Positions 20,132-28,057 of a stretch of DNA of 64,000 bases are shown here, piece by piece (the stretch's first letter is position 1; every line of letters starts with the position of its first letter). The translations under genes were made by a program, and so were the position numbers. The stretch is from Burkholderiales bacterium (lineage in GTDB: Bacteria > Pseudomonadota > Gammaproteobacteria > Burkholderiales > Casimicrobiaceae). The notes below the pieces were generated by a model. That model was not told where the DNA came from. It did no database searches and saw only the letters and a list, made by a program, of their open reading frames with translations. The stretch lies in NCBI GenBank assembly GCA_905339295.1, contig CAJPFI010000026.1, positions 16,533 through 80,532 of the forward strand, written 5' to 3'.

Positions 20132-21100
20132 TTGACCATCGCGCGCAACCCGCAGCTCGACCCGGACGGGAAGCTCGTCCACCTGCTGACGCTGGAGGGC
20201 CTTCCCGCCGAAACGATCGTCTCGATCCTCGACACGGCCGCGCCGTTCGCGTCGATCGGCGAGCGCGAAGTCAAGAAGGTGCCGCTCATGCGCGGCAAGG
20301 CGGTGTTCAACCTGTTCTTCGAAAGCTCGACGCGCACGCGAACGACGTTCGAGATCGCGGCGAAGCGGCTGTCGGCCGACGTGATCAACCTCAACATCGG
20401 CGCGTCGTCGACGTCGAAGGGCGAGACGCTGCTCGACACGATCGACAACCTGGTCGCGATGAACGCGGACATGTTCGTCGTCCGCCATGCCCAGTCCGGC
20501 GCGGCGCACCTGATCGCGAGCCACCTCCACGCGACCGGCAAGCCGCACGTCCACGTCGTCAACGCAGGCGACGGGCGCCACGGCCACCCGACGCAGGGAC
20601 TGCTCGACCTCTACACGATCCGCCACTACAAGCGCGACTTCCGCGCGCTGTCGGTGGCGATCGTCGGCGACGTGCTGCACTCGCGCGTCGCGCGGAGCCT
20701 GATCCACGGGCTCACGACGCTGGGAACGCCGGACGTGCGGGTGATCGGGCCGAAGACGCTCCTGCCCACGCGCGTCGAGGGCCTGGGCGTCCACGTGCAC
20801 CACGACATGCGCGAGGGCCTCGCAGGATGCGACGTCGTCGTGATGCTCAGGCTGCAGAGCGAGCGCATGAAGGGCGCGCTGCTGCCATCCTCGGGCGAGT
20901 ACTTCAAGCACTACGGGCTCACCGCGGACAAGCTCGCGCGCGCGAAGCCCGACGCCATCGTGATGCACCCCGGGCCGATGAATCGCGGCGTCGAGATCGA
21001 CTCGCCGGTCGCCGACGGCGAGCGCAGCGTGATCCTGCCGCAGGTGACGTTCGGCATTGCGGTGCGGATGGCCGTGATGAGCATGATCGCGGGCGCGTGA
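20132..21100 (+). CDS. pyrB: Aspartate carbamoyltransferase catalytic chain
   Basis: 322 residues from a TTG start ([23 protein letters not shown] matches the family N-terminus). Carbamoyl-phosphate loop [18 protein letters not shown], the SxxKGE segment ([11 protein letters not shown]), [12 protein letters not shown] and [12 protein letters not shown] are all intact, so it should be active. It condenses aspartate and carbamoyl phosphate. The downstream pyrC' suggests the PyrB/PyrC' dodecamer seen in Pseudomonas. The alternative ATG at 19919 adds 71 low-complexity residues and is rejected. Confidence 0.93.
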   Translation: MTIARNPQLDPDGKLVHLLTLEGLPAETIVSILDTAAPFASIGEREVKKVPLMRGKAVFNLFFESSTRTRTTFEIAAKRLSADVINLNIGASSTSKGETLLDTIDNLVAMNADMFVVRHAQSGAAHLIASHLHATGKPHVHVVNAGDGRHGHPTQGLLDLYTIRHYKRDFRALSVAIVGDVLHSRVARSLIHGLTTLGTPDVRVIGPKTLLPTRVEGLGVHVHHDMREGLAGCDVVVMLRLQSERMKGALLPSSGEYFKHYGLTADKLARAKPDAIVMHPGPMNRGVEIDSPVADGERSVILPQVTFGIAVRMAVMSMIAGA

Positions 21101-21143
21101 CGATGCGCATGCACCCACCGGGACGTCAGGGCGGATCGCGGCG

Positions 21144-22418
21144 ATGAGGATCGAGATACGCGGCGGTCGCGTCGTCGATCCGGCGAGCCGCACGGATCGC
21201 ACGGCGACGGTCTGCATCGAGGACGGCCGGATCGTGGCGGTCGGCGCGGCGCCGGAGGGATTCCGGGCGGATCGCACGATCGCCGCGTCGGGGCTGGTCG
21301 TCGCGCCCGGGCTCGTCGACCTCAATGCGCGGCTGCGCGAGCCGGGCCTCGAGCACAAGGCCACGCTCGACTCGGAGCTCAGGGCGGCGGTCGCGGGAGG
21401 CGTGACGCGGCTCGCCTGTCCGCCCGACACGGACCCGCCCCTCGACGAGCCGGGCCTGGTCGAGATGCTCCGGGAGCGGGCGCGGCACGCGCGGCGCGCG
21501 CACGTGCATCCGGTCGGCGCGCTCACCGTCGGCCTCGCCGGCACGACGCTGACCGAGATGGGCGAGCTCGCCGACGCCGGCTGCATCGCCTACTCGCAGG
21601 GCGACGTGCCGCTTGCCGACACGCAGGTGATGTTGCGCGCGATGCAGTACGCGGCGACGTTCGGCCATCGCGTGTGGCTGCGCCCGCACGACGCGCACCT
21701 CACGCGCGGCGGCGTCGCGCACGACGGCGAGATCGCGACCCGCCTCGGCCTGCCGGCGGTGCCGTCCTGCGCCGAGACGGTCGCGCTCGGCACGATCCTC
21801 GCGCTCGCTCGCGAGACGGGCGTTCGCCTCCACCTGCAACGCCTGTCGACTGCCGAGGGCGTGGCCATGGTGCGCGAAGCGAAGCGCTCGGGCATGGCGG
21901 TCACCGCCGAGGTCGCGGCGCACCACCTGCACCTGTGCGACATGGACATCGGCTGGTTCGACGCGCAGGCGCGGCTCGACCCGCCGCTGCGCGGGACGCG
22001 CGACCGCGCGGCGCTCCGCGCAGGGCTCGCGGACGGCACGATCGACGTCGTCTCGTCCGACCACGCGCCGGTCGACGACGACGCGAAGCTCGTGCCTTTC
22101 GGCGAGGCGGAGCCCGGCGCGACCGGGCTGGAACTCCTGCTGTCGCTCACGCTCAAATGGGGCGCGGAGGACGGCATCGGGCTGGCCGACGCGCTCGCAC
22201 GCGTCACGGTGTCGCCGGCGGCCGTCCTCGGCGTCGACGCCGGCGTGATCGGCGTCGGGGCGGCGGCCGACCTGTGCGTCTTCGATCCCGCCGTGCATTG
22301 GCGGGTGGAGCGCCGCGCGTTGGCGAGCCAGGGCCGCAACACGCCGTTCCTCGGCCACGAGTTGCCGGGACGGGTGCGATACACGCTGGTCGGCGGCCTG
22401 GTCGTCCACGAAGCCTGA
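21144..22418 (+). CDS. pyrC': Dihydroorotase-like protein PyrC', probably non-catalytic ATCase partner
   Basis: 424 residues, full-length amidohydrolase fold of class I dihydroorotase (VDPASRTD, LVVAPGLVDL, REPGLEHKATL, GNTPFLGHELPG-like C-terminus RNTPFLGHELPGRVRYTLVGG). The metal site is degraded: the usual His-x-His reads Asn61-Ala-Arg63, the SDDG Asp is replaced in YSQGD, the HCED His is Arg in RPHDAHL, and the His of the HVST motif is Arg in LQRLST; only the Asp of SSDHAP remains. This matches the inactive PyrC' subunit needed to assemble ATCase in pseudomonads. An active pyrC is therefore expected elsewhere. Confidence 0.9.
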   Translation: MRIEIRGGRVVDPASRTDRTATVCIEDGRIVAVGAAPEGFRADRTIAASGLVVAPGLVDLNARLREPGLEHKATLDSELRAAVAGGVTRLACPPDTDPPLDEPGLVEMLRERARHARRAHVHPVGALTVGLAGTTLTEMGELADAGCIAYSQGDVPLADTQVMLRAMQYAATFGHRVWLRPHDAHLTRGGVAHDGEIATRLGLPAVPSCAETVALGTILALARETGVRLHLQRLSTAEGVAMVREAKRSGMAVTAEVAAHHLHLCDMDIGWFDAQARLDPPLRGTRDRAALRAGLADGTIDVVSSDHAPVDDDAKLVPFGEAEPGATGLELLLSLTLKWGAEDGIGLADALARVTVSPAAVLGVDAGVIGVGAAADLCVFDPAVHWRVERRALASQGRNTPFLGHELPGRVRYTLVGGLVVHEA

Positions 22419-22503
22419 TTCGCATGAGCCCGTTTCGCTCGCCGGCCGCCCGTGCGGTCCGGCGGCGCGGCAAGCCTGTGCCAACTTTCGGGAGAACCGA
22501 GCC

Positions 22504-23376
22504 ATGAACGACGTCGTCGAATCCGAAATCCGCAGCCTCTACTCCGCGCCGTCCTTCGATCGGCGAGGGTTCATCGTGACCACGCTCGGCGCGGGCTTCG
22601 CGCTGGCGGTCCTTCCGGTGTCCGCGCAGACGATCACGACGCCGGCCGACGGTCTCGTGGCCGGGGAAGTCAAGGTGCCGGCCGCTGGCGGCGACATGCC
22701 CGCGTATCGCGCGATGCCCGCGGCCGGCGGGAACTTCCCGGTGATCCTGGTCGTGTCGGAGGTCTGGGGCGCCCACGAGTACATCCGCGACGTCGCCCGG
22801 CGCTTCGCGAAGCTCGGCTATCTCGCCATCGCGCCGGAGCTGTTCGCCCGACTGGGAGACGTGTCGAAGGTCCCCGACGTCCAGGTGATCATCCGCGATT
22901 ACGTCGCCAGGACACCCGACGCGCAGGTCATGGGCGACCTCGACGCGTGCGTCGCGTACGCGAAGTCCACCGGCAAGGCCGACGCCGGCAAGCTCGGCGT
23001 GACGGGCTTCTGCTGGGGCGGGCGCATCGCGCTCATGTACGCCGCGCACAACCCGAACCTCGGCGCGGCCGTCGCGTGGTACGGCGCGACGGCACGCGCG
23101 TTCCATCCCGGCGACAAGCTCGCGCTCGATGTCGCGGCGTCGACGAAGGTGCCGGTGCTGGGCCTCTACGGCGGCGCCGACGGCGGCATCCCGAACGAAT
23201 CGGTCGAGAGGTACTTCGCCGCGCTCGAGGCGGCGGGCAACACGCGCTCGGAATTCGTCATCTACCCGGACACGCCGCACGCGTTCCACGCGGACTACCG
23301 GCCGACCTACCGCAAGGACAAGGCGGAGGACGGCTGGAACCGCGCGGTGGCGTTCTTCCGGAAGAACCTCGGCTGA
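22504..23376 (+). CDS. Tat-exported dienelactone hydrolase family protein
   Basis: 290 residues. Residues about 18-45 carry a twin-arginine signal (FDRRGFIVT, then hydrophobic LGAGFALAVLPVSA), so the enzyme is folded before export. The hydrolase domain has Cys170 as nucleophile (GFCWGG), Asp226 (GGADGGIP) and His259 (TPHAFH), the Cys-Asp-His triad typical of dienelactone hydrolase. The substrate outside the cytoplasm is unknown. Followed by a strong hairpin terminator. Not obviously linked to the pyr operon that ends 85 bases upstream. Confidence 0.88.
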   Translation: MNDVVESEIRSLYSAPSFDRRGFIVTTLGAGFALAVLPVSAQTITTPADGLVAGEVKVPAAGGDMPAYRAMPAAGGNFPVILVVSEVWGAHEYIRDVARRFAKLGYLAIAPELFARLGDVSKVPDVQVIIRDYVARTPDAQVMGDLDACVAYAKSTGKADAGKLGVTGFCWGGRIALMYAAHNPNLGAAVAWYGATARAFHPGDKLALDVAASTKVPVLGLYGGADGGIPNESVERYFAALEAAGNTRSEFVIYPDTPHAFHADYRPTYRKDKAEDGWNRAVAFFRKNLG

Positions 23377-23394
23377 CGCGACCGCGGCGGGCGT

Positions 23395-23429
23395 GCGACG
23401 GGCGGCCTGCGGGCCGCCCGTCGCGTTTG
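23395..23429 (+). terminator. Hairpin terminator after the dienelactone hydrolase gene
   Basis: Perfect 13-bp stem GCGACGGGCGGCC / GGCCGCCCGTCGC with a four-base loop (23395-23424), followed by only a short GTTT tract. Confidence 0.7.
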
Positions 23430-23533
23430 CGCAAGCACGGCGGCCGTGCGCGGATCTGCTGGTAAGATCATAGGCTCTCCTCGCGGACGCCGGCGCAGCG
23501 AGCGCCGCGCACATCCCTCCGTTCCGGACCGCA

Positions 23534-25294
23534 ATGTCCCGTGATTCGCTGACTGCGCTTCCGACACTTTGCCTCGCCGGGCCCGTCGGGCACGGCAAGA
23601 CCACGCTCGTCGACCGGCTGCACGACGAGGCGGGCGACCCGCGAGCCGCGATGCCCGAAGCGAAGACCTCGCGCCTGCGCACGCCGCGGCGCGAGTGGCG
23701 CCTCGTCGACGCGCCCGACGAGCGCGAGCTCCTGCGCGACCTCGTGACCGGAGGCATCGAGGGAGCCGCGGCGCTCGTCGTCGTCGGCGTGGCGGGTGCC
23801 GCCGCGGCGCGGATCGGCGGAATGCTGGCGTTCCTTCACATGCTGGGCGTGCGTGACGCGGTCGTCGCCGTCAACCGGATGGACGAGGTCGACTGGCGCG
23901 AGGATCGCTACACCGAGGCCGGCAACGCGCTCGTCGCTGCAATCGCGCCGCTGGCCCTGCGGTCGTGCACGATCGTCCCGGTGTCGGCGCGAACCGGCGC
24001 GAACGTGCGCTCGCGTGCCGAGTCGGCGTGGTGGACCGGCCCGACGCTGGCCGAGGCGCTCGATGCACTGCCCGTTCCTGTCGCCCGCGTCGGCGGGCCG
24101 CTGCGCGTGCCCGTGCGCGATGTGCTCGCGAGCGGTGACGCGCTGATCGCGGTCGGGCGCGTCGCGTCGGGCACGGTCGCCGCCGGCCACGACGTCCTGA
24201 TCCTGCCGTCGAACCGCGTGGCGCGGGTCGTGGCCCTCGTCGACCGGCCCGCCGCGCATGCGAGCGCGACGATCGGCGAGGATGCGCATGTCGCACTGTC
24301 CGCCGACGCCGTCGTCGAGCGCGGCGACGTCCTGTGCTCGACCGACGCGCCGCCCAAGATCACGTCGGTCTTCGACGCGGACGTCCGCTGGCTCGGCGAC
24401 GCGGCGATCGCGGCCGGCGATGCGCTCGCGCTCCTGATAGGCACGCGCGAGGTCGGCGCGCGCGTCGCGTCGATCCACCACGTGCTCGAAGCGTCGGGCG
24501 CGCGGCGGCCCGCGGCGGCCGTCGCCGCCGGCGACGTCGCGCGCCTGACGATCCGCTGCGCGCTGCCGGTTGCGGTCGACGATGCGCGGATGCTGCAGGC
24601 CACCGGCCGCTTCCTGCTCCAGGACGACGGCGCGATCGCCGGCGCGGGCGTGATCGACGCCTCGGGCTATCCGGACCAGCGGCGTACGCGCCCGGCGTCC
24701 GGCGACATCGTCCCGATGCGCCACCAGGTCGGCACCCCCGAGCGCGAATCGCGCGCGGGCCATCGCGGTGCGGTCATCTGGCTGACCGGCCTTTCGGGCG
24801 CGGGCAAGTCGACGCTCGCACTGGCGCTGGAGCGGCGGCTGTTCGACCTCGGTTGGGGCGTCTACACGCTCGACGGCGACAACGTTCGCACCGGGCTCAA
24901 CGCCGACCTCGGGTTCTCGCCGTCGGACCGGCAGGAGAACCTGCGGCGCGTGGGCGAGGTCGCCGCGCTCTTCGCGGATTCCGGCATCGTGTGCGTCACC
25001 GCGTTCATCTCGCCCTACCGCGACGAGCGCGCCCGCGCACGCGCGGCGGCGGGTTCGCGTCAGTTCATCGAGGTGTGGGTGCGCTCGCCGCTGGAGGAGT
25101 GCGAGCGCCGCGATCCGAAGGGACTCTACGCGAAGGCGCGCTCCGGCGCGCTCAAGGATTTCACCGGCATCGACAGCCCGTACGAGCCGCCCGAGTCCGC
25201 CGACCTCGTCATCGACACCGAGCACCTGGACATCGAGGCGTCGACGCGGATGCTGGTCGACTTCGTCGTCGCGAGCTGCCGGAACCCGGCGTGA
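23534..25294 (+). CDS. CysN-CysC-like fusion: shortened EF-Tu-like domain plus APS kinase
   Basis: 586 residues. The N-terminal half is CysN-like: P-loop GPVGHGKTTLVDRL (about 16-29) and G4 motif NRMD, then beta-barrel domains (VPVRDVLASGDALIAVGRVASGTV). The G domain is abnormally short: the switch I RGITI region is missing and DTPGH is replaced by DAPDERE, so GTP hydrolysis is doubtful. From about 415 on a complete APS kinase follows (GLSGAGKSTLA, LDGDNVRTGLNADLGFS, FISPYRDERARAR, DPKGLYAKARSG). CysN normally works with CysD as sulfate adenylyltransferase; no cysD is beside it. It may function mainly as APS kinase making PAPS. Confidence 0.82.
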   Translation: MSRDSLTALPTLCLAGPVGHGKTTLVDRLHDEAGDPRAAMPEAKTSRLRTPRREWRLVDAPDERELLRDLVTGGIEGAAALVVVGVAGAAAARIGGMLAFLHMLGVRDAVVAVNRMDEVDWREDRYTEAGNALVAAIAPLALRSCTIVPVSARTGANVRSRAESAWWTGPTLAEALDALPVPVARVGGPLRVPVRDVLASGDALIAVGRVASGTVAAGHDVLILPSNRVARVVALVDRPAAHASATIGEDAHVALSADAVVERGDVLCSTDAPPKITSVFDADVRWLGDAAIAAGDALALLIGTREVGARVASIHHVLEASGARRPAAAVAAGDVARLTIRCALPVAVDDARMLQATGRFLLQDDGAIAGAGVIDASGYPDQRRTRPASGDIVPMRHQVGTPERESRAGHRGAVIWLTGLSGAGKSTLALALERRLFDLGWGVYTLDGDNVRTGLNADLGFSPSDRQENLRRVGEVAALFADSGIVCVTAFISPYRDERARARAAAGSRQFIEVWVRSPLEECERRDPKGLYAKARSGALKDFTGIDSPYEPPESADLVIDTEHLDIEASTRMLVDFVVASCRNPA

Positions 25295-25399
25295 GGGGCG
25301 CGCCGGTCCGGGGTCGGGGCCGCATCACCCTCCGGCGCGCGAGGGATGCGGCGGCCATCGTGCAGCGAGCATGATGGTTCCGGGTCCCGTTTCGCCGCG

Positions 25400-26167
25400 T
25401 CACTTCGGTTTCGGCACGCGCCCCATCAGGTAGAACTCGTCGTTCGGCGGCATCGACGCCAGGTTCGCCATCCGGTTCGACAGCGCGAAGAACGCGGTGA
25501 TCGCGCCGATGTCCCAGATGTCCTCGTCGGTGAAGCCGTGCGCGCGCAGCGCGTCGTGGTCCGCGTCCTCGAGCGCCGCGCTGTCGGTCGCGACCTTGAG
25601 CGCGAACGCGAGCATCGCCTTCTGGCGCGGCGCGATCCCGGCCTTGCGGAAGTTGACCGCGACCTGGTCGGCGACGCGCGGGTTCCTCGCGTAGATGCGC
25701 AGGATCGCGCCGTGCGCGACCACGCAGTAGAGGCATGCGTTCGCGGCGGACGTCGCCACGACGACCATCTCGCGCTCCGCCTTGGTGAGACCGCCTTCCT
25801 TCTCCATCAGCGCGTCGTGGTAGGCGAAGAACGCGCGGAACTCGTCGGGCCGGTGCGCGAGCGCCAGGAAGACGTTGGGCACGAAGCCCGCCTTGTCCTG
25901 CACGGCGAGGATGCGCGCGCGGATGTCGTCGGCGAGGTCGGCGAGCGCCGGCACGGGCCAGCGCGAAATGGCGGGCGCCGTCGCCGGGACGGCCGATTCG
26001 CGGCGCGGCGCCTCCGCTCCCCGGCGCGGGGGCAACGCGCCCCCGGTCGGGCTGTCCGGCGTCCCCGCGCCGCGAACGTCGCTCGCCGCGCTCCGTGGCG
26101 CGCGGCGAGCCCGGGACGGCCGGGCGGTCGACGACCGGCGCGAACGTGCCGGAGACGTCGCGCTCAC
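25400..26167 (-). CDS. Peroxidase-related / carboxymuconolactone-decarboxylase-like protein
   Basis: The C-terminal 190 residues (from [12 protein letters not shown]) are a clear AhpD/CMD-fold protein of the uncharacterised peroxidase-related group, with the redox motif [11 protein letters not shown] and [16 protein letters not shown]. Such proteins reduce peroxides or act as small disulfide reductases. The start is uncertain: the GTG at 26165-26167 overlaps the yggX stop (GTGA) and implies coupling, but it adds about 65 Arg/Ser/Ala residues not expected in the family; a TTG near 26038 is the alternative. Convergent with the CysNC-like gene, 105 bases away. Confidence 0.78.
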   Translation of the reverse strand: MSATSPARSRRSSTARPSRARRAPRSAASDVRGAGTPDSPTGGALPPRRGAEAPRRESAVPATAPAISRWPVPALADLADDIRARILAVQDKAGFVPNVFLALAHRPDEFRAFFAYHDALMEKEGGLTKAEREMVVVATSAANACLYCVVAHGAILRIYARNPRVADQVAVNFRKAGIAPRQKAMLAFALKVATDSAALEDADHDALRAHGFTDEDIWDIGAITAFFALSNRMANLASMPPNDEFYLMGRVPKPK

Positions 26168-26436
26168 GACGAAGGCGGGACGAAGCCCGACGGCATCTCG
26201 GCGCCGCCGCCGAAGAAGTGCTTCTCCATCTGCTCGGCGAGCCACTTGCGCGCGCGCGGATCGGCGAGCGACAGCCGGTTCTCGTTCACGAGCATCGTCT
26301 GGTGCCGGATCCACTGCTGCCACGCCTCCTTCGAGACGTTCTCGTAGAGACGCTTGCCGAGCTCGCCCGGGTAGGGCGGGAAGTCGAGCCCCTCGGCCTC
26401 GCGGCCGAGCTTGATGCATTTCACGGTGCGTGACAT
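26164..26436 (-). CDS. yggX: Fe(2+)-trafficking / oxidative damage protection protein
   Basis: 90 residues. [35 protein letters not shown] with [19 protein letters not shown] is diagnostic of YggX, a small cytoplasmic protein that protects iron-sulfur clusters. The single conserved Cys7 is present. The AAGGAT box before the ATG is moderate. It shares a GTGA overlap with the redox protein gene downstream, consistent with an oxidative-stress pair. Confidence 0.93.
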   Translation of the reverse strand: MSRTVKCIKLGREAEGLDFPPYPGELGKRLYENVSKEAWQQWIRHQTMLVNENRLSLADPRARKWLAEQMEKHFFGGGAEMPSGFVPPSS

Positions 26437-26558
26437 GGCGAATCCTTCGAAAACTGGGGTGCGGGAGGAGAGACGGCAGGCGGGCGGGCGACGGCGTCGC
26501 GCGATGCCACCCCGGGGCGTGCCGCTCCGCGGTTGCGTACCTCCGGCCTGCCGGCTTC

Positions 26559-27908
26559 TTACAGCGCCTTACGATACACCTGCGACTTCCGCTGGTAGTT
26601 GTACAGCGACCGCTTCTCGTCGGGCAGGTCGGTGACCGCCCCGGGCCGGAACCCGCGCTCGAGGAACCACCCTGCGGTGCGCGTGGTGAGCACGAAGAGC
26701 GCCTTGAGCTTGAGCTTCCGCGCGCGCGTCTCGATTTCCTGCATCAGCGCCTCGCCGTACCCCTCGCGCCGGAAGTCCGGCTGCACGGCGAGCGCGGCCA
26801 GCTCGCCCACGCCCTGCTCCGGGAACGCGTAGAGCGCCGCGCAGCCGATGATCTGGTTGTCGTACTCGGCGACGACGAAGCGCTCGATCTCGGTCTCGAG
26901 GCGCTCGCGCGAGCGGCGCACGAGGACGCCCTGCTCCTCGAGCGGCCCGATGATCGCCAGGATGCCCAGCACGTCGTCGATCGTCGCGCTGCGCAGGTGC
27001 GCCAGCGGCGCGGACGAGACCATCGTGCCGACGCCGTCGCGCGTGAAGAACTCGAGCAGGAGCGCGCCGTCCATGTGGCGCGACAGGAGGTGCGCGCGCG
27101 TGACGCCGTTGTCGCACGCGCGCACGGCGCATGGAAGATAGTGCCGCACGTCGGGCGGGAGCTTCTCCGGATGCGCGAGCAGCGCGTCGGCGTCGCGCGT
27201 CGACAGGTCGGTGAGCAGGCGCTTGCGGCCGTTTCGCACGCCGTCGTTCTCGGTCAGGAACACGAGCTTGTGCGCCGCGAGGCGCACGGCGACCTGCATC
27301 GCGACTTCCTCGAGCGCCAGGTTGAACAGCTCGCCGGTGGGCGAGTAGCCGAGCGGCGAGATCAGCACGATGTCGCCGTCGTCGAGGCGCTGCTGGATGG
27401 CCTGCGTGTCGACGCGGCGCACCTCGCCGGTCAGCATCATGTCGACGCCGTCGACGACCCCCATCGGCTTCGCGGTGATGTAGTTGCCGCTGGACACCCG
27501 GTTGTAGGCGCCCGCCATCGGCGAGTTGGACATGCCGAGCGAGAGCAGCGCCTCGATGCGGCTGCGCGCCTGGCCGGCGGCTTCGAGCACGCAGTCCATC
27601 GTCTCCGCGTCGGTGACGCGCAGGCCGCCGTGGTAGCGGCTCGGGATGCTCTGCTGCGCGAGGATCGCCTCGATCTGCGGGCGCATGCCGTGGACGACCA
27701 CCAGCCGGATGCCGAGGCTGTGCAGCAGGTTGAGGTCGTGGATGATGCCCAGGAACGCCTCGTCGGCGACCACCTCCCCGCCGAACGCGATGACGAAGGT
27801 CCGGCCGCGGAACGCGTGGACGTACGGCGCGGCCGCGCGGATCCATTGCACGAAGCCGCGCATCGCCGCGGAGCGGGCATCGGGCGGGGTGGCGGGTTCG
27901 CGAGCCAT
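26559..27908 (-). CDS. argA: N-acetylglutamate synthase
   Basis: 449 residues: an amino-acid-kinase-like domain (1 to about 290; [40 protein letters not shown]) fused to a GNAT domain (about 300-449; [59 protein letters not shown]). It makes N-acetylglutamate for arginine synthesis. The kinase-like part is the arginine-binding regulatory region in ArgA. A TATAAT on the minus strand at 27929-27934 lies about 20 bases before the ATG. Confidence 0.94.
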   Translation of the reverse strand: MAREPATPPDARSAAMRGFVQWIRAAAPYVHAFRGRTFVIAFGGEVVADEAFLGIIHDLNLLHSLGIRLVVVHGMRPQIEAILAQQSIPSRYHGGLRVTDAETMDCVLEAAGQARSRIEALLSLGMSNSPMAGAYNRVSSGNYITAKPMGVVDGVDMMLTGEVRRVDTQAIQQRLDDGDIVLISPLGYSPTGELFNLALEEVAMQVAVRLAAHKLVFLTENDGVRNGRKRLLTDLSTRDADALLAHPEKLPPDVRHYLPCAVRACDNGVTRAHLLSRHMDGALLLEFFTRDGVGTMVSSAPLAHLRSATIDDVLGILAIIGPLEEQGVLVRRSRERLETEIERFVVAEYDNQIIGCAALYAFPEQGVGELAALAVQPDFRREGYGEALMQEIETRARKLKLKALFVLTTRTAGWFLERGFRPGAVTDLPDEKRSLYNYQRKSQVYRKAL

Positions 27909-27928
27909 CGGAGCTGCGGGGACGGCGG

Positions 27929-27934
27929 ATTATA
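27929..27934 (-). promoter_or_regulatory. -10 box of argA
   Basis: TATAAT read on the minus strand; predicted start about 27922, 14 bases before the ATG. No good -35 box is visible in the GC-rich upstream bases. Confidence 0.45.
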
Positions 27935-27962
27935 GCGTCCGCGCCGTCGCGCGCCGCGCGCC

Positions 27963-27968
27963 TATAAT
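27963..27968 (+). promoter_or_regulatory. -10 box of uvrD
   Basis: TATAAT on the plus strand about 90 bases before the uvrD ATG; no clear -35. It lies back to back with the argA -10 box, 28 bases apart. Confidence 0.45.
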
Positions 27969-28057
27969 TGCGCGACCGCCGCCGCCCGCTCCGAGGACAC
28001 CCTGCCGGCGGGCGATTCGCCCGGGCCGCCGACCGTGCGCCGCGCCGGCCCCCTCCG

